Origin: Sphaerisporangium album
GTDB taxonomy: Bacteria; Actinomycetota; Actinomycetes; Streptosporangiales; Streptosporangiaceae
NCBI RefSeq assembly: GCF_003323745.1
Contig: NZ_QOIL01000003.1
Span: 186,001 to 250,000 of the forward strand
Direction: 5' to 3'
Length of the DNA: 64,000 nucleotides
This document shows, piece after piece, positions 1-8,496 of this stretch (position 1 is its first letter; every line of letters begins with the position of its first letter). The notes beneath the pieces were generated by a model. It ran no database searches, was not told the DNA's origin, and worked only from the letters and a program-made list of their open reading frames with translations. The translations under genes and the position numbers were made by a program.

Positions 1-5
1 TCTTC

Positions 6-683
6 ATGCTGGAGCCCGAATTCGGCCAGGCGTACCTGTGGCGGGACGCCGGCTCGCTGACCCTCGTCGACACCGGTCGCGCCGGCTCCGGCGAGGACAT
101 CGCCAGGGCCATCGGCGAGCTGGGGTTCGCGCGCGGCGACCTGACCCGCGTGGTGCTGACCCACTTCCACGAGGACCACACCGGCTCGGCGGCCGAGATC
201 AGGGTGTGGGGCGGGGTGACCGTCATGGCCCACCGCGTCGAGGCCCCCGTGATCCGGGGCGACGTCCCCGGGCCGCCGCCCGTCTACGCCTCCGACTGGG
301 AGCGCGGCCTGCACGCCCAGGTAGCGGCCGACCTTCCCCCGGCCCCGCCGTGCCCGGTCGACCACGAGCTGGAGGACGGCGAGGTCATCGACTTCGGCGG
401 CGGCGCCCACGTGATCTTCACCCCCGGCCACACCCACGGCAGCATCGCGATCCACCTCCCCGAGGCGGGCGTCCTCTTCACCGGCGACACCGTGGCCCAC
501 CATGAGGGCCAGGTAATCCTCGGCGTCTTCAACCACGACCGCGCGGAAACCATCCGCTCCTTCCAAACCCTCGCCACCCTCCGAACAACCCTCGCCTGCG
601 TAGGCCACGGCCCCCCGATAACCGGCGACGTCGCCAAAACCCTCACCGCGACAGCGGCATCCTTCACCTCAGCCAGCTCTTGA
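6..683 (+). CDS. MBL-fold metallo-hydrolase (5' end probably outside window)
   Basis: Predicted cytosolic metal-dependent hydrolase of the metallo-beta-lactamase superfamily; substrate unknown. The zinc signature THFHEDHTG (HxHxDH) is at residues 52-60, GHTHGS at 141-146 and GDT at 160-162, the order seen in glyoxalase-II-like enzymes. The frame is open back to the first bases of the window and the first residues look like a strand inside the fold, so the ATG at 6 may be internal and the true start upstream. No neighbour suggests a pathway. Confidence 0.8.
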   Translation: MLEPEFGQAYLWRDAGSLTLVDTGRAGSGEDIARAIGELGFARGDLTRVVLTHFHEDHTGSAAEIRVWGGVTVMAHRVEAPVIRGDVPGPPPVYASDWERGLHAQVAADLPPAPPCPVDHELEDGEVIDFGGGAHVIFTPGHTHGSIAIHLPEAGVLFTGDTVAHHEGQVILGVFNHDRAETIRSFQTLATLRTTLACVGHGPPITGDVAKTLTATAASFTSASS

Positions 684-841
684 CCGCTTCCCCGCAAGCG
701 GCGCCTGAAGAGGAACTGGTCGCCCGGCATCGCCCCCTCCCGCAGGTGGACTACCAGCAGATGCGCCAGGAAGCCGACGAACTCTTCGGCTCCGAGGACC
801 GCGTCGGTGACGACGACCCCTGGGAGCGCCCCGGTACCTGA
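650..841 (+). pseudogene. Possible antitoxin-like C-terminal remnant without a start
   Basis: An open frame with no start codon, overlapping the end of the MBL gene in another frame and ending at TGA 839-841. Its tail (VDYQQMRQEADELFG, then an acidic stretch ending DDPWERPGT) reminds me of C-termini of small Phd-type antitoxins of actinomycetes; this is recalled resemblance, not a search result. There is no RBS or N-terminal domain, so I treat it as a gene relic. It fills most of the 312-base gap between the MBL and XRE genes. Confidence 0.3.
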
Positions 842-995
842 CCGCGACCGCTTCGCCCGCCCTCGTCGCCGGGTCCCGGCTTTTCGGAGGCGCTACGCCC
901 TGTAGCAGTGACATCATGGAAAGTGATCGCCGATGGTGTAAGGGCAACGGTGTGGTCGGATTCGGCCGCGCCGGACCACTATCCCGAGGGGTGTC

Positions 996-2336
996 ATGGC
1001 CGCAGACCCGATCGACCCGCACGCCTCCGCATGGCATTTGTTCGGCGCGGTCATGCGCCGCTGCAGGGAGAGCGAACCCAGGGTCGCCCTGCGCCGCGCG
1101 GCGGCCGACCTCTACGTCGACCATTCCAACCTGGCCAAATGGGAGCGCGGTGAGCGCACACCCCCGCCTGAGATGGTCTCCCGCCTGGACGAGGTGTACG
1201 GCGCGGGCGGCATTCTCACCGCGCTGTACGGCACGTTGGTGCGCCTCAACGCCGCCGCCGAGTCAGACCGGCTGCGCGCGGGTAGATATTTGGAAAACCC
1301 CGCATATCGCAATGGAGATGACGATATGGAACGCCGGGCCGCCCTCCAGTTCCTCGCCGGACTCACCGGGCTCGGCGCGCTCGACACCCTCGGTATCTCG
1401 GGTGAACCTCTCCGCCGGTTCCTGGAGCTGTCCCCTGACCAGGCCAATCGCGCCATCGAAGAATGGGAGCTGGCCTGCGCCGACCACCTGCACGCGCTGC
1501 GCACCCGGCCCCCCGCACAAGTCGCCGCCGACCTCCTCATCGACCTGCTCGCGGTACGGCGCCAGTTGGACACCTCGACCCCCGCAGACGTGATCGAACT
1601 CCAGCGGGTCATGGCGGCGCTCTCCACTCTCCACGCCAACGTACTGACCCGCCTGGGCGATCACGGTGCCGCCATCCGCTGGTGGCGCACCGCGCGGCAG
1701 GCCTCCGACGCCTCAGGAGATCTCGAACTACGGCTGTCAGTGCGCGCCACCGAGACGGGACACGGGCTCTTCGGGCAACGCGATCCTGCGACCGTCCTGA
1801 GGCTGACGCAGAGTGCTCAGCAGATCGCGGGAGATCGCCCGTCCCTGGGGCTGGCACTGATCCTCTGCTCTCAGGCCAAGGCACTCATGCTCCTCGGAAG
1901 GCATGCGGAAGCCCAGCAGACTCTGAACACCTTCCGTGAGCTTGTCACGGCCGATCCACCAGCGGTGGACATCATGCCCGGCTACTGGAACGGCGGGCAA
2001 CTACCCAACGCCGAGAACACGATCTACGCGGGTGCGGGCAACGAGGCCGAAGCGAACAGCGCAGGCGAGCGCCTACTCACCCTCAACAGTGACTATCAGA
2101 CGGCGGCCCGTGTTCGCCTGAACGAGGCCCTCTGCACGGTGGTCAACGGAGGTATCGACCAAGGGATGCAACTGGCGGCCTCGGTGATCGATGCCCTGCC
2201 ACAGGTCTATAACGACAGGATGGTGCTCGAAACCGGACGAAGGGTGCTCAGCGCCGTCCCCAAGGACCAGCCGGACCGCCCATCCGTTGCAGAGTTCCGC
2301 GAGATGCTGGCCCTTGAACCCGCTAGAAGCGCCTGA
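996..2336 (+). CDS. XRE-family HTH regulator with C-terminal TPR-like region
   Basis: DNA-binding regulator of 446 aa. Residues about 12-72 form an XRE-type helix-turn-helix: recognition-helix sequence YVDHSNLAKWERGERTPP is typical of Cro/C1-like actinomycete regulators. The remaining ~370 residues are alpha-helical, alanine-rich and TPR-like, as in the large orphan XRE regulators common in these genomes. Start ATG 996 is preceded by GAGGGG. It lies just outside the left copy of the NlpC repeat that bounds the defence island. Target and ligand cannot be told from sequence. Confidence 0.75.
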   Translation: MAADPIDPHASAWHLFGAVMRRCRESEPRVALRRAAADLYVDHSNLAKWERGERTPPPEMVSRLDEVYGAGGILTALYGTLVRLNAAAESDRLRAGRYLENPAYRNGDDDMERRAALQFLAGLTGLGALDTLGISGEPLRRFLELSPDQANRAIEEWELACADHLHALRTRPPAQVAADLLIDLLAVRRQLDTSTPADVIELQRVMAALSTLHANVLTRLGDHGAAIRWWRTARQASDASGDLELRLSVRATETGHGLFGQRDPATVLRLTQSAQQIAGDRPSLGLALILCSQAKALMLLGRHAEAQQTLNTFRELVTADPPAVDIMPGYWNGGQLPNAENTIYAGAGNEAEANSAGERLLTLNSDYQTAARVRLNEALCTVVNGGIDQGMQLAASVIDALPQVYNDRMVLETGRRVLSAVPKDQPDRPSVAEFREMLALEPARSA

Positions 2337-2390
2337 CGACAGTCCTTCCCTACCCAGGCCGACCGATGTGCGGCCGCGCGCAGGCGGCTG

Positions 2391-2714
2391 TCCGGGTTCG
2401 AGGGCGTTCAGGGAGACGCGGCGGGCGGAGCCCCACGCCCACTGCTGGTAGGTCGTGCGCGGAGCCTGACGCCCGCCCTTGCTCAGGCGGCTTGGGCGAA
2501 GCCGGAGCAGTCGAAGGCGTTCGGGCCGGTGGCGCCGTAGCGGTACGGCTTCCCCACCTGCGCGTACGCGAACTGGAGCACCGTCTTGGCGCTCCCGGAG
2601 GCCGGGCCGTCGTAGGTGATGCCGCGGCTGCCGGGGTTGCCGGGGTTGAACTGGTCGAGCCGCCGCAGCAGGCGCTCATGCTCGCCGACGAGCCTTGCGA
2701 CCCGCTTCCTCTCC
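2391..2714 (-). pseudogene. Truncated copy of the NlpC/P60 gene (left island repeat)
   Basis: About 325 bp closely matching 11812-12136, the catalytic-domain part of the intact NlpC/P60 gene, in the same orientation. The translated minus strand still shows YGATGPNAFDCSGFAQAA, with the catalytic Cys. The copy has a one-base deletion near 2459 (GCGCGGAG against GCGCGGGAG in the intact gene) and lacks both the N-terminal coiled coil and the C-terminus. Homology stops abruptly at about 2391 and 2714. The surrounding bases 2337-2390 and 2715-3018 contain no gene that I can support. Confidence 0.8.
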
Positions 2715-3018
2715 CTCAATACGGCCCGCCCGTCCAAGGCGGCGAGGCTAGAACTACTTGGCCGGAGCCTCCGGTGACCGCCCCGCCTGCACGCACACGA
2801 GTTCCACCATCTGCCGGCCCCTGGACCAGTGGGCTCCCACCGATAGCAGGATCCCCACAGGCAGGTGTCTACCAAGCGTGGGCAAGTCCACTTCGAAGAA
2901 AGTTTCCGCCTTCACCGACTCGTTGAACCACCAAACCTGCACGGGAATGTCAGTGCTTGTGGACATAATGTCCCAATTGGATGTTGTGCACAGTAGCATT
3001 CCTAGAGTGGCCCCTGAC

Positions 3019-5460
3019 ATGTTTGATCTTGACGAGGACGACACCTGCCGCCGGTTCGTGCTCCCCGCGCTCAAAGAAGTCGCGGGGTGGCCGGACGAGC
3101 GAATCCGCAGAGAGTTCCAGATCAACGATGGACGGATCCGTGCAACTACGCGGCTATTCCGGAGAGATCCACCCCTTCGTGCGGACTACATCTTGGAGTA
3201 CGCCAGCGACCTGCCCGTTGCTGTGGTAGAAGCCAAACGCTGGCACAAGGACGCTGCCGATGGGCTAGAACAGGCGAAACGCTATGCTCGGCTGCTCGAT
3301 CTTCCGTTCGCGTACGCCACCAACGGCAGGGAGATCATCGAGTTCGATTTCTCCACGGGGGCCGAGACCGTCGTCGCCTGCTTTCCTACCCCCGAGCACC
3401 TGTGGCAGCGATACCGAGCTGCCAAGGGCTTGTCCAGCGAGACGGAGTTGGCGACCGCGCTCGCCCCATTCGACCAGACTCTGCGGAACTGGGACAACAG
3501 CGCCAAGCGTCCTCGTTACTATCAGCAGGTCGCGATCAACAGGGCTGTTAGGGCACTGTCCCGAGGCGATCGGAAGGTCCTGCTGGTCATGGCCACAGGT
3601 ACTGGCAAGACGATGGTCGCGGCCCAGATCGTCTCGAAGTTATGGACCGCCCGCTGGCCGGACACTCGCCGTAGGCCACGAGTGCTGTATCTGGCCGATC
3701 GCAACATCTTGGTGGACCAGCCCAAGGACGACTACTTCTCCCCCATGTTCGGGGACGCTGTGCACAAGCTCAGCGGGGGCGATCCGAAGACGGGTCGGAA
3801 CATCTACTTCGGGCTCTACCAGTCCCTAGACAGTGGAGAGGGCGCCGAACTGTTCTACAAGCAGTTCGCTCCCGACTTCTTCGATCTGGTCATCGTCGAC
3901 GAGTGCCATCGGGGCAGCGCCCGGGACGACTCCCAGTGGCGCCAGATTCTTAAGTACTTCGAACCCGCTGCCCAGCTCGGCCTGACCGCGACGCCTGTCG
4001 ACGAGGGCAATGCTGACACATATGCCTACTTCGGCAAGCCAATCTTCGAGTACTCGCTGGCCAACGGCATCGAAGACGGCTTCCTCGCGCCCTACCGGGT
4101 GCGAAAGATCCGGTTCAACGTCGATCTGACCGGGTGGCGACCGGCGGAAGGCCAGACCGACATCTATGGCAACGAGATCCCGGACAACCTGTACGGTCCC
4201 AAGGAGTACGAGAAGGTCCTCGCTATCCTCGAGCGCACCGAGGAAGCAGCCCGCTATCTGACAGAGTGCCTCCAGCAGAACGACCGTATGGGCAAGACCA
4301 TCGTGTTCTGCGAGAACAATGATCATGCGGCACGGATGCGGGCCGCGCTCACCAACGCCAACAGAGACATGGTCCAGCGGTACCCGAACTACGTCTGCCG
4401 GATCACTAGCAGCGACGGGCCGCACGGCCGAGTGCTCCTAGACGACTTCCGTCAGGTCGACACCGATGAGCCGGTGATAGCCGTCACCTCAAGACTCCTG
4501 TCGACGGGCGTGGACATCCCTACGGTGAAGAACATCGTCCTGTTCCGTCGGATCGCCTCCATGCCGGAGTTTAAACAGATCGTCGGCCGGGGCACCCGCC
4601 TGTTCCCTGCTGCCGAGAAACTGACGTTTGACATCATCGACTTCGTGGATGCGACCCGGCTCTTCAACGACCCCAAGTTCGACGGTCCTCCGCTGCGGGT
4701 GGTACGCGACGATACCGACGAGACCGGGCACATCGTCGACACGACTTCAGAGGATCTTCCCGAAGAAGAGGTCGTGGCCGAACCCCTGGCCGACTATGAG
4801 CCCCAGGACTCCTGGAGACTCGACGGCGAGTCGCCCGATGCTCCCCAGATCACTGACCCGGACGAGATCGACCGGATCCGGGCCCGTAGCCGCCGCCTGT
4901 ATGTCAATGGTGTCGATGTGTTCATCGACGGGAGCGCCCACTACATCTCGGCTGGGGACGGCCGACGGCTACGGCTGGTGGAGCTGCGTCAGTACGTGAG
5001 AGACCGGGTGATCGAGCTTGATCTCCAGCCAGACGAGCTACGTGCGCAATGGGCGCAGGCCAGGAGCCGCAGGGCGCTGCGAGAGCGACTCACCAAGCAC
5101 GGCGTGGAACTTGAGGAGCTGGCCGAGCGGGTTGGCCAACCCGCAGCCGACACTATGGATCTCCTGCTGCACGTGACGTGGCAGACGCCACTCATCACTC
5201 GCCGGGAGCGGGTACATCGGCTTGAACGCGAGCATCGGCACTTCCTGGAGTCGTTCGCGCCGGAGGCCCGCGAGATCCTAGAGACGATTCTCGATCAGTA
5301 CGCAACCCATGGCGAGGAAGAGCTGAACCTAACGGTGCTGCGCGCGCCGGCGCTCGCCCAGCTGGGTACCCCCACCGAGCTGGCCGACCGGTTCGGCGGC
5401 CGGGAGGAACTCCGGGAAGCGGTGGATCAACTCAGCGAAAAGATCTACGCGTCCGCGTAG
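3019..5460 (+). CDS. hsdR: Type I restriction enzyme R subunit (EcoEI-like)
   Basis: Motor and nuclease subunit of a type I restriction-modification complex. Seen in sequence from the chosen ATG: PD-(D/E)xK nuclease residues D56 and E71-x-K73 (VEAKRW); helicase Walker A ATGTGKT ending at residue 198; DECH box at 294-297; GLTATP (motif III); QIVGRGTRL (motif VI). At 813 aa it fits the short EcoEI-type R subunits rather than the ~1100-aa EcoKI type. The frame is open further upstream (ATG 2968, GTG 3007), but homology to HsdR starts just after 3019; no clear SD is visible at any start. It heads the cluster hsdR-abiEi-abiEii-hsdM-hsdS. Confidence 0.9.
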   Translation: MFDLDEDDTCRRFVLPALKEVAGWPDERIRREFQINDGRIRATTRLFRRDPPLRADYILEYASDLPVAVVEAKRWHKDAADGLEQAKRYARLLDLPFAYATNGREIIEFDFSTGAETVVACFPTPEHLWQRYRAAKGLSSETELATALAPFDQTLRNWDNSAKRPRYYQQVAINRAVRALSRGDRKVLLVMATGTGKTMVAAQIVSKLWTARWPDTRRRPRVLYLADRNILVDQPKDDYFSPMFGDAVHKLSGGDPKTGRNIYFGLYQSLDSGEGAELFYKQFAPDFFDLVIVDECHRGSARDDSQWRQILKYFEPAAQLGLTATPVDEGNADTYAYFGKPIFEYSLANGIEDGFLAPYRVRKIRFNVDLTGWRPAEGQTDIYGNEIPDNLYGPKEYEKVLAILERTEEAARYLTECLQQNDRMGKTIVFCENNDHAARMRAALTNANRDMVQRYPNYVCRITSSDGPHGRVLLDDFRQVDTDEPVIAVTSRLLSTGVDIPTVKNIVLFRRIASMPEFKQIVGRGTRLFPAAEKLTFDIIDFVDATRLFNDPKFDGPPLRVVRDDTDETGHIVDTTSEDLPEEEVVAEPLADYEPQDSWRLDGESPDAPQITDPDEIDRIRARSRRLYVNGVDVFIDGSAHYISAGDGRRLRLVELRQYVRDRVIELDLQPDELRAQWAQARSRRALRERLTKHGVELEELAERVGQPAADTMDLLLHVTWQTPLITRRERVHRLEREHRHFLESFAPEAREILETILDQYATHGEEELNLTVLRAPALAQLGTPTELADRFGGREELREAVDQLSEKIYASA

Positions 5461-5471
5461 ACATATATGGG

Positions 5472-5512
5472 ACTTTTAGTTTCATGTCGCGCTCATCCAT
5501 GAAACTAAAAGT
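5472..5512. promoter_or_regulatory. Perfect 15-bp inverted repeat before abiEi (likely operator)
   Basis: Arms 5472-5486 (ACTTTTAGTTTCATG) and 5498-5512 are perfect reverse complements separated by 11 bases. The AT-rich arms stand out from the GC-rich surroundings, there is no T tract, and the right arm ends 15 bases before the first abiEi ATG. AbiEi proteins of characterised AbiE systems autoregulate by binding inverted repeats in their promoter, so an operator is the best reading; an hsdR terminator is the alternative. Confidence 0.6.
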
Positions 5513-5527
5513 GGCTATGAGTTGTCC

Positions 5528-6148
5528 ATGCGATACGCTGCTGCCATGCTGGTAGAGCCCCGGAGTGCACGTGACAGACTGTGGCGTGTCGCGTCGGGTC
5601 AGCGTGGCTACTTCACCGCGGCCCAGGCCCTACACGAGGGCTACTCCTACCAGGCACAGCGATTTCATGCCCAGCGAGGAAACTGGATCCGGATCGATCG
5701 GGGCATCTACCGGTTCCGCGAGTTCCTCGACCTGGGCACCAGCGACACCGACTCCCTCGTTCGCTGGAACCTGTGGAGCAAAGACCGTGCGGTCGTCTCA
5801 CATCAAACGGCGCTCGCCGTCCATGATCTGGGCGTCGCCAACCCCCAAACCGTCCACCTAACCGTGCCACCCGGGTTCAGACAGGCCGCCTCAGCCGTGA
5901 TCCTTCACCATGACCTCCTTGAGGAGCACGACATCGTCCAGCGTGAGGGGTTCAGGGTGACCGCACCGCTTCGCGCGGTAGCTGAGTGCGCGGCGATGTC
6001 CGTGGATCAGGATGTCATCGACTCAGCGGTGTCGGATCTGCTGGCCCGCGGCGAAGCCACCCGGCGACAGATCCTCCACGCCGCGCAGCGGCTGGGTCCC
6101 CAGGCCTCGCTCAGTGTGGAACGGGCACTTCGAGAGGGTCCCTCTTGA
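5528..6148 (+). CDS. abiEi: AbiEi-family antitoxin / transcriptional regulator
   Basis: Antitoxin of a type IV toxin-antitoxin (AbiE) system. N-terminal winged-helix region RLWRVASGQRGYFTAAQA is the typical AbiEi_4-type DNA-binding start; the rest (GIYRF, SHQTALAVHDLG, VAECAAM) follows the AbiEi fold. About 206 aa. ATG 5528 and ATG 5546 are both possible; neither has an SD and the transcript could be leaderless. Its stop TGA overlaps the TTG start of the toxin gene, so the pair is translationally coupled. A perfect inverted repeat sits just upstream. Confidence 0.8.
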   Translation: MRYAAAMLVEPRSARDRLWRVASGQRGYFTAAQALHEGYSYQAQRFHAQRGNWIRIDRGIYRFREFLDLGTSDTDSLVRWNLWSKDRAVVSHQTALAVHDLGVANPQTVHLTVPPGFRQAASAVILHHDLLEEHDIVQREGFRVTAPLRAVAECAAMSVDQDVIDSAVSDLLARGEATRRQILHAAQRLGPQASLSVERALREGPS

Positions 6149-7014
6149 CCTCATACAAGACGCCGGCCGACCTGCGAAAGGCCCTGGAAAGCAGGCTCAA
6201 GCAACAGGCCGAGGTCAACGGAACCGACCTTGGGAGACTCCGCCGCCGCGCCCTCTTCGACCGACTCGCCGCCCGCCTAGCGGCTGAAGCGTCCGATAGA
6301 TGGGTTTTGAAGGGAGGCGCGGCGCTGGAGTTTCGGCTCCTCAATCGAGCTCGGGCCACCAAGGACCTGGATCTCGCGCTCCGGGACCAGACCCTAACCG
6401 GCAACGCACTCCGGGACGAACTGATCGAGGTTCTGGCCGAGGACGTCGACGGAGATCGTTTCGTCTTCCGGGTAGGGCCGCCACAGGAACTGGACTCCGA
6501 CTCTGCGGGACGTCCTGCCTGGCGGTTCTCCGTCGAGGGGCATCTCGCGGGTAAGGTGTTCGCCGCGATTCGCCTGGATGTGGTGCAGCGGTCGGAAGAG
6601 CTTGCAGCAACCGAGCAGATCGAACTGCCAGGCGTCCTTGCCTTCGCCGACATCGCCCCTCGAAAGATTGAAGCTGTCCATCGCCGCCAACACTTCGCAG
6701 AGAAGTTGCACGCTTTCACACGCGACTACGGCGTCCGTCCCAACACCAGGGTGAAAGACCTCGTCGATCTGGTACTCCTCCTCGAAGATGGTCTACGCCC
6801 AGACCGCGAGTTACTGGCGGTTGCGGAGCATGTCTTCGCTGTACGTGCCACACATCCACTTCCCCTGTCCATCCCTGATCCTCCTCCTTCCTGGGCTGGC
6901 ACGTACCCGGATCAGGCGGCAAACCTCACCGAGGCCTCCACAGACCTACATACCGCAATGTTGATCGTCCGTGGCTTCTGGGCCACTGCTCTTGCCACCC
7001 GAACGGAATCCTGA
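6145..7014 (+). CDS. abiEii: AbiEii-family nucleotidyltransferase toxin
   Basis: Toxin of the AbiE system, a DNA-polymerase-beta-fold nucleotidyltransferase. Seen: GG motif KGGAALEF at 56-63 and the catalytic acidic pair in KDLDLAL (D74, D76); later a conserved K/D-rich segment RVKDLVDLVLLL. Related MenT/AbiEii enzymes transfer nucleotides to tRNA or other acceptors; the target here is not visible. TTG 6145 is chosen because it overlaps the abiEi stop (TTGA) and follows GAGAGGG, a fair SD. 289 aa. It ends 6 bases before hsdM, so R-M and TA genes are probably cotranscribed. Confidence 0.82.
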   Translation: MTSYKTPADLRKALESRLKQQAEVNGTDLGRLRRRALFDRLAARLAAEASDRWVLKGGAALEFRLLNRARATKDLDLALRDQTLTGNALRDELIEVLAEDVDGDRFVFRVGPPQELDSDSAGRPAWRFSVEGHLAGKVFAAIRLDVVQRSEELAATEQIELPGVLAFADIAPRKIEAVHRRQHFAEKLHAFTRDYGVRPNTRVKDLVDLVLLLEDGLRPDRELLAVAEHVFAVRATHPLPLSIPDPPPSWAGTYPDQAANLTEASTDLHTAMLIVRGFWATALATRTES

Positions 7015-7020
7015 TCTCCC

Positions 7021-8496
7021 ATGCCACCACGCGGAAACTCTGAACAGACCTCCCGAGCACGGCTCAGCTCGGTCATCAAGTCGGCCCGTGACACCATGCG
7101 CAAAGACGCCGGGCTCAATGGCGACCTTGACCGACTCCCACAGCTCTCCTGGCTCCTCTTCCTGCGAGCCTTCGATGCTATGGAGGCTAACCGGGAGGTC
7201 TGGGACGACGACTTCCGGCCGGCGATCATCGAGAAGTACCGTTGGCGCGCATGGGCGGGCAATCCATTCCTCACAGGCGACGACCTGCTGACCTTTGTAA
7301 ACGATGAGCTCCTCCCACATCTTCGGGGCCTCAAGGCCGACCGGCCGGGAGACCCTCGCAACGTGTTGTCCGCCCTCTTCAAAGACATCCGCAACCAGAT
7401 GATGTCCGGATACCTGCTTCGCGATCTCCTTGATGGTCTCCAGAAGATCGACTTCACCTCGTCGGACGACATCCACACGATGGCGTTCCTGTACGAGTCG
7501 ATCCTCAAGGAGGTACGGGATGCCGCAGGCGACTCCGGTGAGTTCTACACGCCTCGCCCGGTCATCCGGTTCATGGTCGAGCAGAGCTTCCTCAGGCTTG
7601 GCGAGTCCATTCTGGACCCGGCCTGCGGCACCGGAGGCTTCCTTGTCGAAGCCCTTGAGAACCTCCAGGGCGGAACCGGCAGCACCCACGAACGGCAGCA
7701 GCTCTGGCGGAACCTACGTGGCATCGAGAAGAAACCTCTGCCCTATCTGCTTTGCATGATGAACCTGATTTTGCACGGCGTGGAGTCTCCGTCGGTCATC
7801 CGCGACAACGCCTTGACCCGGATGCTCGACGAGCAGGGACAGAAGGTCCACGTCATCCTCACCAATCCGCCGTTCGGGGGCGAGGAAGAGAACTCCGTCG
7901 CGGCACGCTTCCCGACCGCTGTACGCACCAAGGAGACCGCCTGGCTGTTCCTTCACTCCGTCCTTACCAAGCTCAGACCCGGCGGCCGCTGCGCAATCGT
8001 GCTCCCTAACGGAGTGCTCTTCGGGGACGGAGCAGGGACTGCCATCAAGGAAAAGTTGCTGAGGGAGTGCGACCTTCACACCATTGTCCGACTACCACAA
8101 GGCATCTTTGCCCCCTACACTCAGATCCCGGCGAATTTGCTGTTCTTCGACAAAACCGGCCCAACTAAAGAGGTCTGGTTCTACCAGATCGATCCGCCAG
8201 AGGGGCGTAAGAACTACAGCAAAACTAAGCCTCTACGCTACGAGGAGTTTGCCGACTGCGCAGCGTGGTGGGGCGGCACGGATCGCGCCAGCCGCACCAC
8301 CACCAACCATGCCTGGTCTGTCCCCATCTCTGACATAATACGGGCCGGTTACAACCTCGACCTATCCAATCCCACGGTCAGCAACGACCTAGCCCATCGT
8401 CCACCGGCAGAACTCCTCGCCGATCTCCTCACCACTGAACGGGGTATTCTTAATCTCCTGGAGTCCCTTCAGCGAGACCTGAAGGTAGGGAAATGA
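7021..8496 (+). CDS. hsdM: Type I DNA methyltransferase M subunit
   Basis: N6-adenine methyltransferase subunit that modifies host DNA together with HsdS and is required for restriction with HsdR. SAM-binding motif I DPACGTGGF begins at residue 199 and the catalytic motif NPPFGG at 282; the N-terminal ~170 residues match the HsdM N-terminal helical domain (LSWLLFLRAFDAME). 491 aa, normal length. Stop overlaps the hsdS start in ATGA. Confidence 0.93.
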   Translation: MPPRGNSEQTSRARLSSVIKSARDTMRKDAGLNGDLDRLPQLSWLLFLRAFDAMEANREVWDDDFRPAIIEKYRWRAWAGNPFLTGDDLLTFVNDELLPHLRGLKADRPGDPRNVLSALFKDIRNQMMSGYLLRDLLDGLQKIDFTSSDDIHTMAFLYESILKEVRDAAGDSGEFYTPRPVIRFMVEQSFLRLGESILDPACGTGGFLVEALENLQGGTGSTHERQQLWRNLRGIEKKPLPYLLCMMNLILHGVESPSVIRDNALTRMLDEQGQKVHVILTNPPFGGEEENSVAARFPTAVRTKETAWLFLHSVLTKLRPGGRCAIVLPNGVLFGDGAGTAIKEKLLRECDLHTIVRLPQGIFAPYTQIPANLLFFDKTGPTKEVWFYQIDPPEGRKNYSKTKPLRYEEFADCAAWWGGTDRASRTTTNHAWSVPISDIIRAGYNLDLSNPTVSNDLAHRPPAELLADLLTTERGILNLLESLQRDLKVGK

